Assembly: GCA_947497475.1 (NCBI GenBank)
Contig: CANMGS010000001.1
Coordinates: 1,133,747-1,197,746 of the forward strand
DNA length: 64,000 nt
Direction of reading: 5' to 3'
DNA from: an uncultured Amylibacter sp.
Lineage (GTDB): Bacteria; Pseudomonadota; Alphaproteobacteria; Rhodobacterales; Rhodobacteraceae
Part shown: one piece after another, positions 26,075 through 35,104 of the stretch
How positions within the stretch are numbered: position 1 is the stretch's first letter
Layout: each line of letters begins with the position of its first letter
Program-made: the position numbers and the translations under genes
The notes under the pieces: generated by a model
The model's input: the letters and a program-made list of their open reading frames with translations, nothing else
What the model was told of the DNA's origin: nothing
The model's database searches: none

Positions 26075-26515
26075 TCACCGAACTTGTCTTAATCCTTCTG
26101 ACACAGCCATGCCTGCACACATTGCAACGTTCAAGCTACGCGCTTCGCCAAACATTGGAAGTTTCACTAAAGCATCGCAACGATCGTGCACCTCTTGAGG
26201 GACGCCCGCGCTTTCGCGGCCCATGACGATTGTATCTGTTGGCTGAAATTGGAAATCCCAAAGAGTTTCTGTTGCTCTTGTGGTCATCAATACCAATCGC
26301 CCTTGGGGTTTATCCGATAAATAAGTGTCCCACGAATCGTGGCGCGTCATATCGGCGATATCTGCGTAATCCATGGCTGATCTGCGCAATGCTTTTAAAG
26401 AAAGTGGGAATCCACAAGGTTCAATTATATCTAGAGGGATACCAAAACAGGCTGATAGACGGATCATGGCCCCTAAATTAAGGGCAATATCGGGTTGATA
26501 TGCACATAAACGCAT
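26075..26515 (-). CDS. trmL: tRNA (cytidine/uridine-34 2'-O)-methyltransferase
   Basis: TrmL methylates the wobble 2'-OH of tRNA-Leu isoacceptors using SAM. The 146-residue length and the SPOUT motifs fit: NLGAMIRLSACFGIPL near residue 13, VMGRESAGVP near 97 (motif 2) and SLNVAMCAGMAVSEGLRQ at the C-terminus (motif 3, SAM trefoil knot). The start is ATG 26515 (MRLCAYQP), with AGGA upstream; the longer frame from 26548 adds an unlikely basic extension. It is a single gene between lrp and the petABC leader. Confidence 0.92.
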   Translation of the reverse strand: MRLCAYQPDIALNLGAMIRLSACFGIPLDIIEPCGFPLSLKALRRSAMDYADIADMTRHDSWDTYLSDKPQGRLVLMTTRATETLWDFQFQPTDTIVMGRESAGVPQEVHDRCDALVKLPMFGEARSLNVAMCAGMAVSEGLRQVR

Positions 26516-26571
26516 AAGAAATCCTAATTTCAAGGGTCTGCGGCGCAAAGTCCGCTAGACGTAGAGGGAAA

Positions 26572-26645
26572 CGGGGTGTAGTTACCCCGCAGATTGCTCT
26601 CTTTTTAGTGAGCATGTAAGGTTTAATTATGCCCCGACCTGGGGC
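26572..26645 (+). other. Hairpins in the petABC leader
   Basis: Two short GC-rich stems, CGGGGT-6-ACCCCG (26572-26589) and GCCCC-5-GGGGC (26631-26645), precede petA. The second ends just before the ribosome-binding site GGGAGA at 26653. They may affect translation or mark promoter-proximal structure; function is not shown. Confidence 0.3.
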
Positions 26646-26659
26646 TTGGCAAGGGAGAG

Positions 26660-27220
26660 ATGTTCGTGTCCACTGACAGCGACCCACAAGGTACCCGCCG
26701 CGACTTTTTATACGTCGCAACTGCAGCAACTGGTGCTGTGGCTGGTGGAGCAGCGGTTTGGCCGCTCATCAACCAGATGAATCCAAGTGCTGATGTTCAA
26801 GCGCTTTCATCTATCGAAGTAGATGTAGCTGACGTAGAGCCTGGCACACAGATCACTGTAAAGTGGTTGGGTAAGCCAGTTTTCATTCGTCGCCGTACTG
26901 CGGATGAGATTAAAGCAGCGCGTGCAGACGACGATGCAAGCTTGCCAGACGGCGACAGCCGTAACGCAAACGCGCCAGGTGATGCAGCTGATGTGAACCG
27001 TGCCCTGGATGAAAGCGGCGAATGGTTGGTTATGATGGGTGTGTGTACACACCTTGGCTGTGTGCCATTAGGCGATGCTGGTGATTTCGGTGGTTGGTTC
27101 TGCCCATGTCACGGTTCGCACTATGACACAGCTGGTCGTATTCGTAAGGGCCCAGCTCCAGAGAACTTGCCAGTTCCTGTTGCAAGCTTTGTCAACGAAA
27201 CAACAATTAAACTAGGCTAA
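26660..27220 (+). CDS. petA: Rieske iron-sulfur subunit of cytochrome bc1
   Basis: The product carries electrons from ubiquinol to cytochrome c1 in the bc1 complex. Its 186 residues begin with an uncleaved twin-arginine membrane anchor ([11 protein letters not shown] near residue 11). The [2Fe-2S] ligands are in CTHLGC near residue 129 and CPCHGSHYD near 148. ATG 26660 is very close to GGGAGA; GTG 26666 (giving STDSD after Met) has better spacing and may be the real start, which shortens the protein by two residues. It is the first gene of petABC. Confidence 0.95.
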   Translation: MFVSTDSDPQGTRRDFLYVATAATGAVAGGAAVWPLINQMNPSADVQALSSIEVDVADVEPGTQITVKWLGKPVFIRRRTADEIKAARADDDASLPDGDSRNANAPGDAADVNRALDESGEWLVMMGVCTHLGCVPLGDAGDFGGWFCPCHGSHYDTAGRIRKGPAPENLPVPVASFVNETTIKLG

Positions 27221-27232
27221 GGGGGAAAGATC

Positions 27233-28594
27233 ATGGCTGGAATTCCACACGATCATTACGAGCCAAAGTCTGATGGCGAAAAATGGCTTCACAAGCGTCT
27301 ACCTATCCTAGGCCTTGCATACGATACATTGATGATCCCAACACCAAAAAATCTGAACTGGATGTGGATCTGGGGCATTGTTTTGACATTCTGTTTGGCG
27401 TTGATGATCATCACAGGCGTAGTGATGGTGATGCACTATACACCGCATGTTGATCATGCGTTTGACAGTGTTGAACACATTATGCGTGACGTAAACGGTG
27501 GTTGGGCGATCCGCTACATCCACATGAACGGCGCGTCCTTATTCTTTATCGCTGTATATGCTCACATTTTCCGTGGCCTATACTATGGTTCATACAAAGC
27601 ACCACGTGAGATCACATGGATCATTGGTATGTTGATCTATTTGGCAATGATGGGCACTGCATTTATGGGTTACGTGCTTCCATGGGGTCAGATGTCTTTC
27701 TGGGGTGCGACAGTTATCACTGGTTTGTTTGGTGCGATCCCTGGCGTTGGCCCAATCATTCAAGAATGGTTGCTGGGCGGACCAGCGGTTGATAATGCAA
27801 CATTGAACCGTTTCTTCAGCTTGCACTACTTACTACCATTCGTGATTGTTGGCCTTGTGGCTGTTCACATCTGGGCTTTCCACACAACGGGTAACAACAA
27901 CCCAACAGGCGTTGAAGTGCGTCGTAAGTCGAAAGCAGAAGCAAACAAAGATACAGTGCCATTCTGGCCATACTTTGTAATCAAAGACTTGTTCGCATTG
28001 GTTGTGATCTTGGTTGGTTTCTTTGCAATCGTTGGTTTTATGCCAAATTATCTTGGCCACCCAGACAACTACATCGAAGCAAACGCTTTGGCGACACCTG
28101 CACACATTGTTCCTGAATGGTACTTCTTGCCGTTCTACGCAATCTTGCGTGCGATCACATTCGACATCCTATTCTTAGATGCGAAATTCCTAGGTGTGTT
28201 GGCCATGTTTGGCTCAATCGCAGTGATGGCTTTGGCGCCATGGTTGGATACATCACCAGTTCGTTCTGGTCGTTACCGTCCATTGTTCAAGAAAGCATTC
28301 TGGATCTTGGGCGTTGTATTCTTCATCCTAATGTGGTGTGGCGCGCAGAACCCTGATTTGGTTCTGATCGGTATGACGGCAGATGGTCACATGATGAAAA
28401 TGGAATTGCCACATGCTGGCGATGAAATGAGCTTCTTTACTATTAACGTTGCACGTTTCTCATTGTGGGCGACAATCTACTGGTTCGCATACTTCCTCGT
28501 TATCTTGCCACTTCTTGGCATGATTGAGAAAACAGATGAAGTTCCTGAAACGATCGAAGCTGACTTCGATTCACATTACCCACCTAAAGCTTAA
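27233..28594 (+). CDS. petB: Cytochrome b of the bc1 complex
   Basis: This is the 453-residue transmembrane core of complex III, holding hemes bL and bH and both quinone sites. Conserved blocks visible are [22 protein letters not shown] (near 88), [21 protein letters not shown] near 140, the Qo-site sequence [14 protein letters not shown] near 295, and His pairs in helices B and D. It is slightly longer than mitochondrial cytochrome b, as in other Rhodobacterales. It lies 12 bases after petA and 20 bases before petC. Confidence 0.97.
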   Translation: MAGIPHDHYEPKSDGEKWLHKRLPILGLAYDTLMIPTPKNLNWMWIWGIVLTFCLALMIITGVVMVMHYTPHVDHAFDSVEHIMRDVNGGWAIRYIHMNGASLFFIAVYAHIFRGLYYGSYKAPREITWIIGMLIYLAMMGTAFMGYVLPWGQMSFWGATVITGLFGAIPGVGPIIQEWLLGGPAVDNATLNRFFSLHYLLPFVIVGLVAVHIWAFHTTGNNNPTGVEVRRKSKAEANKDTVPFWPYFVIKDLFALVVILVGFFAIVGFMPNYLGHPDNYIEANALATPAHIVPEWYFLPFYAILRAITFDILFLDAKFLGVLAMFGSIAVMALAPWLDTSPVRSGRYRPLFKKAFWILGVVFFILMWCGAQNPDLVLIGMTADGHMMKMELPHAGDEMSFFTINVARFSLWATIYWFAYFLVILPLLGMIEKTDEVPETIEADFDSHYPPKA

Positions 28595-28614
28595 GCTAAG
28601 GAAGGATTGAGATT

Positions 28615-29403
28615 ATGATTAAGAAAACACTCCTTACAGCTTTGATTGCCCTAGGCATGAGCTTTGGAACAGGGGCTGCATTTGCGGCTGGTGGTGAAAC
28701 ACATGTCGAAGACTTCGATTTCTCATTCGAAGGCCCATTCGGTAAGTTTGACGAAAACCAGCTTCAACGTGGTTTGAAAGTGTACACAGAAGTCTGTGCA
28801 GCATGTCACGGTTTGCGCCAAGTTGCATTCCGTACATTGGCTGACGAAGGTGGCCCACATTTGCCAGAAGATCAGATGAAAGCTTATTCAGCTGAATTCG
28901 AAGTTTTTGACAAAGAATTGGACGATACACGTTCTGCAAAGCCTTCTGACAAGTTCCCAGGCAGCGCTTTGGAAAACGCACCTGATTTGTCTATGATGGC
29001 AAAAGCGCGTGCTGGTTTCCATGGCCCACATGGCCTGGGTATTAACCAAGTTATATATGGTATGGGCGGCCCAGAGTATATTGCTTCTATTTTGACTGGT
29101 TATACAGGCAAAGAAAAAGAAGAAGCAGGTGCTACACTGTATGAAAACACTGCCTTCCCTGGCGGTTGGATTGCAATGGCCCCGCCATTGGAAGACGAAC
29201 AAGTTGAGTTTGACGATGGTCACGCAAATGATTTGGATCACATGTCAGAAGATGTATCAGCATTCCTAATGTGGACTGCTGAGCCAAAAATGATGGCGCG
29301 TAAGAAACTAGGTTTGCTTGCGGTACTCTTCCTGAGTTTCTTCTCTGTTTTGTTGTATCTTACAAACAAGAAAATTTGGGCGCCTGTGAAACGCAAAGAC
29401 TAA
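28615..29403 (+). CDS. petC: Cytochrome c1 of the bc1 complex
   Basis: The 262-residue product has a Sec signal peptide (cleavage after AFA near residue 23), the covalent heme site CAACHG near 61-66 ([10 protein letters not shown]), the distal methionine region around MAPPL near 187, and a single C-terminal membrane anchor ([19 protein letters not shown] near 236). It transfers electrons from the Rieske cluster to soluble or membrane cytochrome c. It is last in petABC, with a strong terminator 20 bases later. Confidence 0.96.
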   Translation: MIKKTLLTALIALGMSFGTGAAFAAGGETHVEDFDFSFEGPFGKFDENQLQRGLKVYTEVCAACHGLRQVAFRTLADEGGPHLPEDQMKAYSAEFEVFDKELDDTRSAKPSDKFPGSALENAPDLSMMAKARAGFHGPHGLGINQVIYGMGGPEYIASILTGYTGKEKEEAGATLYENTAFPGGWIAMAPPLEDEQVEFDDGHANDLDHMSEDVSAFLMWTAEPKMMARKKLGLLAVLFLSFFSVLLYLTNKKIWAPVKRKD

Positions 29404-29424
29404 GCGTTTTCATTCAAGATTTGA

Positions 29425-29452
29425 AAAGGGCGGGTTATATCCCGCCTTTTTT
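29425..29452 (+). terminator. Rho-independent terminator after petC
   Basis: The stem AAAGGGCGGG / CCCGCCTTTT (29425-29434 and 29441-29450, one G-U pair, loop TTATAT) runs into a T-run. It lies 21 bp after petC. Confidence 0.9.
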
Positions 29453-29516
29453 ATTGCGTATAAAGGCTTTTGCTTAAATCAGACTTGCGATAAAGCAGAT
29501 GCAAAGGAGCATTACC

Positions 29517-30617
29517 ATGTCATTTAACAGTTTCGGTCACTTATTCCGCGTCACCACTTGGGGCGAAAGCCACGGACCTGCATTGGGTGCGACTGTGGAC
29601 GGATGCCCACCGAACATTCCGCTAAATGAAGAGATGCTTCAGGTTTGGTTGGATAAACGTAAACCAGGCCAGAATAAATATACCACTCAACGCCGCGAAC
29701 CTGATCAGGTGGAAATTCTATCTGGTGTGTTTGAAGGCAAAACGACGGGTACGCCAATTCAACTGATGATCCGCAATACGGATCAACGGTCTAAAGATTA
29801 TGGCGACATCATCGAAAAGTTCCGCCCAGGGCATGCGGATATTACCTATTGGCAGAAATACGGCATCCGTGACCATCGTGGGGGTGGGCGTTCTTCGGCA
29901 CGTGAAACGGCTGCTCGTGTGGCCGCTGGTGGCGTTGCGCGTGCTGTGTTGGATGTGTTGGTGCCAGAGATTAAGATTTTAGGTTACATGACGCAGATGG
30001 GTGCGAAGCAAATTGATCGTGCGAATGTTGATTTATCTGAGATCAATAACAATCCGTTTTGGTCGCCTGATACAAAGGCAGCTGATGATTGGGCGGCTTA
30101 TTTGGATGAGTTGCGCAAGTCGGGTAATTCTGTGGGTGCCGTAATCGAGGTAATCGCACAAGGTGTACCAGCTGGATTAGGTGCGCCTGTATATGCGAAA
30201 CTTGATACAGATATTTCCACTGCGATGATGTCTATCAATGCCGTAAAAGGTGTCGAGATCGGTGCTGGCATGGGTGCTGCTGAATTAACAGGTGAAGACA
30301 ATGCCGATGAAATTACGATGGGCCCGAATGGCCCAGAATATTCATCTAATCATGCTGGCGGTATTTTGGGCGGTATTTCAACAGGTCAAGATTTGATTTG
30401 TCGTTTTGCAGTTAAGCCAACATCATCTATTTTAAAGACACGCAAAACGATCACGAAATCTGGTGAAGACACAGAGATTATTACCAAGGGCCGCCATGAC
30501 CCATGTGTGGGTATTCGTGCAGTTCCTGTGGGTGAAGCGATGATGGCCTGTGTGGTGTTGGATCATTGGTTGCTGCATCGCGGGCAAATTGGTGAGAACC
30601 AAGGTAAAATCGGATAG
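29517..30617 (+). CDS. aroC: Chorismate synthase
   Basis: This enzyme performs the last step of the shikimate pathway, EPSP to chorismate, using reduced FMN. The 366 residues show [10 protein letters not shown] near residue 13, the [14 protein letters not shown] [15 protein letters not shown] near 100, [14 protein letters not shown] near 123 and [17 protein letters not shown] near 325. The start is ATG 29517 with AAGGAG seven bases upstream; the longer frame from 29499 is not supported. It is a single gene; an inverted repeat downstream could end its mRNA. Confidence 0.96.
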   Translation: MSFNSFGHLFRVTTWGESHGPALGATVDGCPPNIPLNEEMLQVWLDKRKPGQNKYTTQRREPDQVEILSGVFEGKTTGTPIQLMIRNTDQRSKDYGDIIEKFRPGHADITYWQKYGIRDHRGGGRSSARETAARVAAGGVARAVLDVLVPEIKILGYMTQMGAKQIDRANVDLSEINNNPFWSPDTKAADDWAAYLDELRKSGNSVGAVIEVIAQGVPAGLGAPVYAKLDTDISTAMMSINAVKGVEIGAGMGAAELTGEDNADEITMGPNGPEYSSNHAGGILGGISTGQDLICRFAVKPTSSILKTRKTITKSGEDTEIITKGRHDPCVGIRAVPVGEAMMACVVLDHWLLHRGQIGENQGKIG

Positions 30618-30649
30618 GTCTTATTGACAGTCAGCAACGATTAAACGAA

Positions 30650-30685
30650 CCTCCGCAATATATATAAAAAAACTTATTGCGGAGG
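30650..30685 (+). promoter_or_regulatory. Hairpin that occludes the ribosome-binding site of a LysE-type gene
   Basis: A perfect 11-bp inverted repeat, CCTCCGCAATA (30650-30660) and TATTGCGGAGG (30675-30685), has a 14-base A/T-rich loop. Its right arm ends in GGAGG, the Shine-Dalgarno of the gene starting at 30691, and its left arm begins with CCTCC, the anti-Shine-Dalgarno sequence. In RNA the stem would hide the ribosome-binding site. It could instead be a weak aroC terminator, but no T-run follows. Confidence 0.6.
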
Positions 30686-30690
30686 CTTTC

Positions 30691-31317
30691 ATGAGCTTTG
30701 AAACATGGCTTCTATTTCTTATTGTTAGTTTGGCTCCTGTTATGAGCCCAGGACCAGGTATCCTATTTGGAATAACGAACGCGCTTCGGTATGGTGTTAA
30801 GACGACGATCATAATTGGTATTGTGAATGCCTTGGGCATTACTGTGCTTGGTCTAGCTGTTGGGTTTGGCTTGGGTGCATTGATGAAAGCATCTATGTTT
30901 GCCTTTACGATCCTAAAGATTTTTGGTGCGGGCTATCTGATTTGGCTTGGTATTAAAATTTGGAGAGATCGATCTGCCTTTGCGATTGATGCAAAACCTT
31001 CAAAGAAAGCGGCTCCTATGCGTCGCCTGACTGTTCAGGCGTTAGCGATTTCTTTAACGAATCCTAAAGCAATGATTGCAATTGCCGCGCTATTCCCGCC
31101 GTTTATCAATCATGCTTCATCAACAGGCCCGCAGGTTGTTATCTTGGCGGTAAGTTACGGTGTATTATGTGCAGCAAACCATGTTCTGATTGCTTACTCT
31201 GGAAATTGGTTGCGACGGTTTTTAACAACTGAAAAACGGGTAAAAAGATTGCGTCGTGTTACGGGTGGTATGTTTATCAGTTTTGGCACAGCGCTGGCTG
31301 TTAGCAGCCGCCCATAA
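30691..31317 (+). CDS. LysE/RhtB-family exporter
   Basis: This is a 208-residue inner-membrane protein of about six helices with the family motifs APVMSPGPGILFGITNALRYG near residues 15-35 (shortened in meaning to SPGPG), ISLTNPKAMIAIAALFPPF near 120, and a C-terminal Arg-rich loop before the last helix. It exports an unknown amino acid or related metabolite. Translation starts at ATG 30691 directly downstream of a hairpin containing its GGAGG ribosome-binding site, suggesting expression depends on melting or rearranging that hairpin. It is not closely similar to the other LysE protein at 20670. Confidence 0.88.
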   Translation: MSFETWLLFLIVSLAPVMSPGPGILFGITNALRYGVKTTIIIGIVNALGITVLGLAVGFGLGALMKASMFAFTILKIFGAGYLIWLGIKIWRDRSAFAIDAKPSKKAAPMRRLTVQALAISLTNPKAMIAIAALFPPFINHASSTGPQVVILAVSYGVLCAANHVLIAYSGNWLRRFLTTEKRVKRLRRVTGGMFISFGTALAVSSRP

Positions 31318-31336
31318 AACTAGAGATTTTGATATA

Positions 31337-31366
31337 AAAAAGGCCGCATCGATGTGCGGCCTTTTT
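31337..31366. terminator. Bidirectional terminator between lysE-type and HU genes
   Basis: A perfect 12-bp stem, AAAAAGGCCGCA (31337-31348) and TGCGGCCTTTTT (31355-31366), with a 6-base loop carries an A-run on the left and a T-run on the right. It therefore terminates the convergent genes from both sides. Confidence 0.9.
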
Positions 31367-31387
31367 ATTGAATTCTATGTAATTCGC

Positions 31388-31678
31388 TTATGCGTTGATT
31401 ACGTCTTTCAAAGCTTTCGCGATTGTTACTTTTGCAACGCGGTCAGCTGGTTTTTGGAATTGCTCGCCAGTTGCTGGGTTGCGCACCATACGCTCTGGGC
31501 GCGCACGGCATGCGAATTTGCCTAAACCTGGAAGTGTAACTGCACCACCGGCTGCAACTTCGTTTGTGATGATTGATGTCAAAGTGCCAAGAAATGCATC
31601 TGCTGATTTCTTATCTGAACCCATGCCTTCAGCGATTGCTGCTACTAGTTGGGTCTTTGTCATTGGTTTTTGTGACAT
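31388..31678 (-). CDS. HU-family nucleoid DNA-binding protein
   Basis: The 96-residue product carries the HU/IHF fold: MTKTQLVAAIAEGMG at the N-terminus, VTLPGLGKFACRARPERMVRN forming the base of the DNA-binding arm near residue 46-66, and a C-terminal VTIAKALKDVIN helix. The arm sequence ERMVRNPATGE matches HU rather than IHF. GGAGCAG lies before ATG 31678. Next on its 5' side is 238 bp without a gene, in which I see only AT-rich promoter-like DNA. Confidence 0.92.
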   Translation of the reverse strand: MSQKPMTKTQLVAAIAEGMGSDKKSADAFLGTLTSIITNEVAAGGAVTLPGLGKFACRARPERMVRNPATGEQFQKPADRVAKVTIAKALKDVINA

Positions 31679-31916
31679 GTTACTGCTCCTGTTAAAATAC
31701 TTGCTTCGAATTATTGAAGCCTGCCGTAAATAAACTCGATTTTCCAGTAGATATCAACAAAAGACGGCATGAAAATAGGCTAAAAACCACAATATTTAGG
31801 TTTATTCGTGGGTTAAGAGGCTATTTGTTGTGGGGAAAACTATGAAAATAGGACTTTAAGATGATATTTGGATTTATTTCGGCAGCAAAAATGACCACGA
31901 TTTCACCGCAATCCCC

Positions 31917-32768
31917 TTATTTTATAGGCCCATTGGCTAAGTTATTAAGCAGTGGTTTATGTGCAAAACCTGTGCTGGAATAAGATTGACGCAAGATATT
32001 TGACGAGGTTTCGTACCCTTTAATTGAATAAGAAATATGTATATCGAATGGTCGCGTTAATGTGGACACTGTGACAGGTATTTGGTGTGTTCGCGAAGCT
32101 TGTGCAACATCAGATCGGACCGATTGTATTGTTTGTTCTAAGTCAGTTTTTTCCACCATCAACGTGTCTAATAAAGCTCCAGTAAATAAGCTGTGTGATC
32201 CCGTACCATCATATGCGGAGTGCCCATATGAAGTCGCGAAAACCAGTAATGTTTCGAGGTTTAAGTTTGAGGTTATGTTTGTGCTCTGGATTATAGAATT
32301 TTCTGTATCAAGAGGCAGTTCTAAACAAGCGTCTAAAATGATAGCCTTTTGCGCAAATGGGTTATCGAAATAATCTAATAAATCTGCTGTAGATATTGCA
32401 GATGCTCTACCTGCTTGATCGTTTATAGATAAGAGCTCAAGTACGTTACCATTCATGTGACTGTGGCCTGCATAATAGACTATGATCTGATTTGCATGAA
32501 CGGCCTGTTGAGATACAAAAGAGAGAGTACGTTTGAAGTCGCTGCTGTTTGTATTCTGGGTTAAAAAAACGGTGAACCCCATGCTGGATAAAACGCGTGC
32601 GATAGAATCCGCATCGCGAGATGCATTTTTTAATTTTGGTAGGTGCTCATAATCAGAGTTGCCAATAACCAGAGCAATCTTTGAGTTATGCACGTTTGCA
32701 AATGCATAGTTGAAAAAAGCGATTACACAGAGAAGTAGTGTTAGATGGAACAGCTGAGAGCGAAACAT
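31917..32768 (-). CDS. Secreted caspase-like (C14) protein
   Basis: This 283-residue protein has an N-terminal signal peptide (hydrophobic residues about 7-24) and a caspase/metacaspase p20-type domain: KIALVIGNSDYEHLPKL near residue 30, the catalytic His in YYAGHSH (His102), and the catalytic Cys in ILDACLE (Cys148). Later comes SYGHSAYDGTGSHSLFTGALL, matching the substrate-loop region of bacterial orthocaspases. The dyad is intact, so it is probably an active peptidase cleaving after basic or acidic residues in the periplasm, or an anchored one. It ends without an obvious terminator and is co-directional with an OmpA gene 5 bp away. A defence role is possible for cytosolic caspases but not favoured for a secreted one. 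Confidence 0.82.
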   Translation of the reverse strand: MFRSQLFHLTLLLCVIAFFNYAFANVHNSKIALVIGNSDYEHLPKLKNASRDADSIARVLSSMGFTVFLTQNTNSSDFKRTLSFVSQQAVHANQIIVYYAGHSHMNGNVLELLSINDQAGRASAISTADLLDYFDNPFAQKAIILDACLELPLDTENSIIQSTNITSNLNLETLLVFATSYGHSAYDGTGSHSLFTGALLDTLMVEKTDLEQTIQSVRSDVAQASRTHQIPVTVSTLTRPFDIHISYSIKGYETSSNILRQSYSSTGFAHKPLLNNLANGPIK

Positions 32769-32773
32769 TTTTA

Positions 32774-33448
32774 TTAACTTTTGGACTGACAGCCGTTTTC
32801 AACGATCTTTGAAGAAAACTCTACGCGACGATTAAAAGGACTTTCGCCTTTTTTATCTGGCAATGGATATGCTTCACCTGCTCCTAAAATCGACAATCGT
32901 TTTTTATCGACCGAATTAAGTGATACGAGATAAGTATAAACTGACTGCGCACGTTTTTTGGACAAGCCTAAATTGTATTGGTCTGAACCAACTGTATCTG
33001 TGTGCCCTGTAATTTTTATACAGTTATCTTTCATTGAGGGTGAATTTAAAACGACTGTGAGGCGTTTTAAATGATCTTGATATTCTTTGGTTAAAACTTC
33101 TGAATCAAAGGCGAAATGGATATAATATCCATTTTCTGACTTTGCAGCTTTGCGATCTATTTTAGGTGTTTTAACGACAGATTTTTGCGGCGCTGTAATT
33201 TGTATTTTTGGAAGTTGTACAATTTTTTGCTGAGCATCTGGAAGTTCTGCTGTGGAATCTAGATTTACAATTAACCCGCGAGATGTGCCTAAGTGATGTG
33301 TTCCCATGCAGCTTGTTTTATTGTCTGGCTTTAGGGCGTTTAATATTGCGCAATTACTGGCATCTATTGGCAGATTGACCTGTGCAAAACTATGGTTAGC
33401 ATTCAATATTGATAATGCCATAACGATTAAGAAGTTGAAGATCTGCAT
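32774..33448 (-). CDS. OmpA-like peptidoglycan-binding protein
   Basis: This 224-residue protein has a signal peptide ending SFA near residue 22, a Pro/Lys-rich linker (about 70-105) and a C-terminal OmpA domain: IHFAFDSEVL near 110, ITGHTDTVGSDQYNLGLSKKRAQ near 145-167 and FNRRVEF near 206, the peptidoglycan-binding residues (Asp and Arg). It is not a lipoprotein, since no lipobox is seen, and has no barrel, so it is likely a periplasmic or wall-associated anchor. It lies upstream of the caspase gene in the same transcript, and divergent from the acyltransferase operon. Confidence 0.85.
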   Translation of the reverse strand: MQIFNFLIVMALSILNANHSFAQVNLPIDASNCAILNALKPDNKTSCMGTHHLGTSRGLIVNLDSTAELPDAQQKIVQLPKIQITAPQKSVVKTPKIDRKAAKSENGYYIHFAFDSEVLTKEYQDHLKRLTVVLNSPSMKDNCIKITGHTDTVGSDQYNLGLSKKRAQSVYTYLVSLNSVDKKRLSILGAGEAYPLPDKKGESPFNRRVEFSSKIVENGCQSKS

Positions 33449-33617
33449 TGTAATATCCTTTCGCTGTGAACAGGCTTAGAATCTATGAATGAAGATTTCG
33501 TAATCTGATTTATTAAAATTATTAAAGTTTTAAATGGTAACGGTTTGCTAGTGAAGCTGTGAGATTGATTTCCTATCTGCATAGAAAGGTACAATTATCG
33601 CTACTGAAATAAACAGA

Positions 33618-34757
33618 ATGGTATGGATTGACGGGCTTCGCTTGATTGCAAGCATCTCTATGATTGGCTTGCATGCATCGTCTGATATTAATGGCCAACC
33701 ATTTCCTGATTTTACTGCGTCTGATCGGGTAGGACCCGTTATGTTTCGGTCAATTATGTATTTGGCTCGTACCGAATTGTTTTTAATTATCTCGTTGTTC
33801 TTACTCTTCATGTCATTGGACAAACGGCCGCGCGGTTATAGGGCTGTGATTAAAGAGCAATCCAAACGGTTACTACGCCCGTTTTTATTCTGGGTGGTTG
33901 TTTATGCGTTTTATCGGTTAGTTAAAGCTTATTCGTTTGGCTATGAAGCAGCCATTTTTGCAGAGCTTGCAAACCCCATTAATTGGGCGGGATATGTCAT
34001 ATTAGGTGATGTACAATATCATATGCACTTCTTGCCGACATTGTTCGCAATGATTTTGCTTTTCCCGATATGTTTGATTGCAATTGATACGCCATGGATC
34101 GGGTTGGTTGTTCTGATCTGTTTATTCGCAAAGCGCGAAGCAGATGTTTGGTTGTGGGCGCATAAAGATATTATTCCAGCGTTTGATTACGTGATCCGTT
34201 TGGTCAAAGTTGTAACCTATATGGGGTATGGGTTTGTTGCTGCGGCGGCTTATGGCATGTTCAAATCGATTAGCCGTAATCAATTATTGCCGTATTTCTA
34301 TGTTCTTCTGTTTACAGGTGTTCTCTTATATCTGCTGAAACTGGTTTACAGTTTTCGTGTTATTGAGAATGGCGACTGGCAATATAATTACGCGCCTGGT
34401 TTTTGGGCGGATTTTTTGATGCCATGTATTCTCTTTTTGCTATTTATGGCTGCCCCAAAGATTAATAATCATAGCCGTCTGTCTACTCTGGCTCCCTATG
34501 GTTTTGGTATATATCTTGTTCATCCAATTTTCTTAGATATGGCAGAGATTGCCATGTGGAAAACTGCGCTTACACCAATGGTTTTTGTAACTTTGAAAGC
34601 GTTATGGGCGCTAACTGCTTCATCAATATTTGTATGGGTTTTATCTAAAACTACTTTGTTTGGCTGGACCGTTGGTTTGGGTTCTTTTCCTAGTCTTAGT
34701 AAAATCGCAAGTATTTTAAATTTAAAAATGAAACTGAAAATATCGAGGAGCAAATGA
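33618..34757 (+). CDS. Acyltransferase-3 family membrane protein
   Basis: This 379-residue protein has about ten hydrophobic helices and begins WIDGLRLIASISMIGLHA, the usual N-terminal block of acyltransferase-3 (PF01757), with the His of the first helix presumed catalytic; LVHPIF near 305 is the typical last-third motif. Such enzymes O-acetylate or O-acylate extracellular polysaccharides or peptidoglycan. ATG 33618 has no good ribosome-binding site; the frame is closed by a stop at 33582, so the start must lie within the last 36 bases, possibly at a rarer codon. It is the first gene of a six- to seven-gene operon and overlaps the STAS gene by four bases. Confidence 0.82.
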   Translation: MVWIDGLRLIASISMIGLHASSDINGQPFPDFTASDRVGPVMFRSIMYLARTELFLIISLFLLFMSLDKRPRGYRAVIKEQSKRLLRPFLFWVVVYAFYRLVKAYSFGYEAAIFAELANPINWAGYVILGDVQYHMHFLPTLFAMILLFPICLIAIDTPWIGLVVLICLFAKREADVWLWAHKDIIPAFDYVIRLVKVVTYMGYGFVAAAAYGMFKSISRNQLLPYFYVLLFTGVLLYLLKLVYSFRVIENGDWQYNYAPGFWADFLMPCILFLLFMAAPKINNHSRLSTLAPYGFGIYLVHPIFLDMAEIAMWKTALTPMVFVTLKALWALTASSIFVWVLSKTTLFGWTVGLGSFPSLSKIASILNLKMKLKISRSK

Positions 34758-35104
34758 TGAAATTTGAAAGGCAAGAACATGGGGCAATTACCCATATCAA
34801 ACTTGAAGAAACGCGATTGGATGCAGCGCAATCCATTCGCTTTAAAGAAGCAGTCCGTGAAATAGTTGATGAAGGTGCGACCCATATTTTATTAGATATG
34901 GGTGCTGTGAATTTCATGGACAGTTCTGGCTTAGGGGCTTTGGTCTCTATGATGAAGTATATGGGAACCGAGAAAAAGTTCGAACTGACTGGACTGACAC
35001 CCATGGTTGAAAAGGTGTTTAAGTTAACCCGTATGGACGAAGTTTTCCAAGTGTATGGGTCAACACAAGAAGCATTATCCGCTTCTGAAAATACGTTGAT
35101 CTAA
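34754..35104 (+). CDS. STAS-domain anti-sigma factor antagonist (RsbV/SpoIIAA type)
   Basis: This 116-residue single STAS domain has the phosphorylation motif DSSGLGALV near residues 56-63; the Ser pair is where the cognate RsbW-type kinase would phosphorylate it. The preceding strand FMD and HILLDMGAVN match SpoIIAA. It lies directly upstream of an RsbW-like gene (stop and start adjacent), forming a classical partner-switch pair. There is no sigma factor, PP2C phosphatase or RsbR/S in the window, so the target partner is unknown. ATG 34754 overlaps the acyltransferase stop. Confidence 0.88.
   Translation: MMKFERQEHGAITHIKLEETRLDAAQSIRFKEAVREIVDEGATHILLDMGAVNFMDSSGLGALVSMMKYMGTEKKFELTGLTPMVEKVFKLTRMDEVFQVYGSTQEALSASENTLI

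Noticed and set aside
31917..32768. Caspase-like gene as part of an anti-phage defence system
   Set aside because: It has a signal peptide, lies beside an OmpA gene, and there is no nucleotide cyclase, gasdermin, reverse transcriptase or other defence partner nearby.
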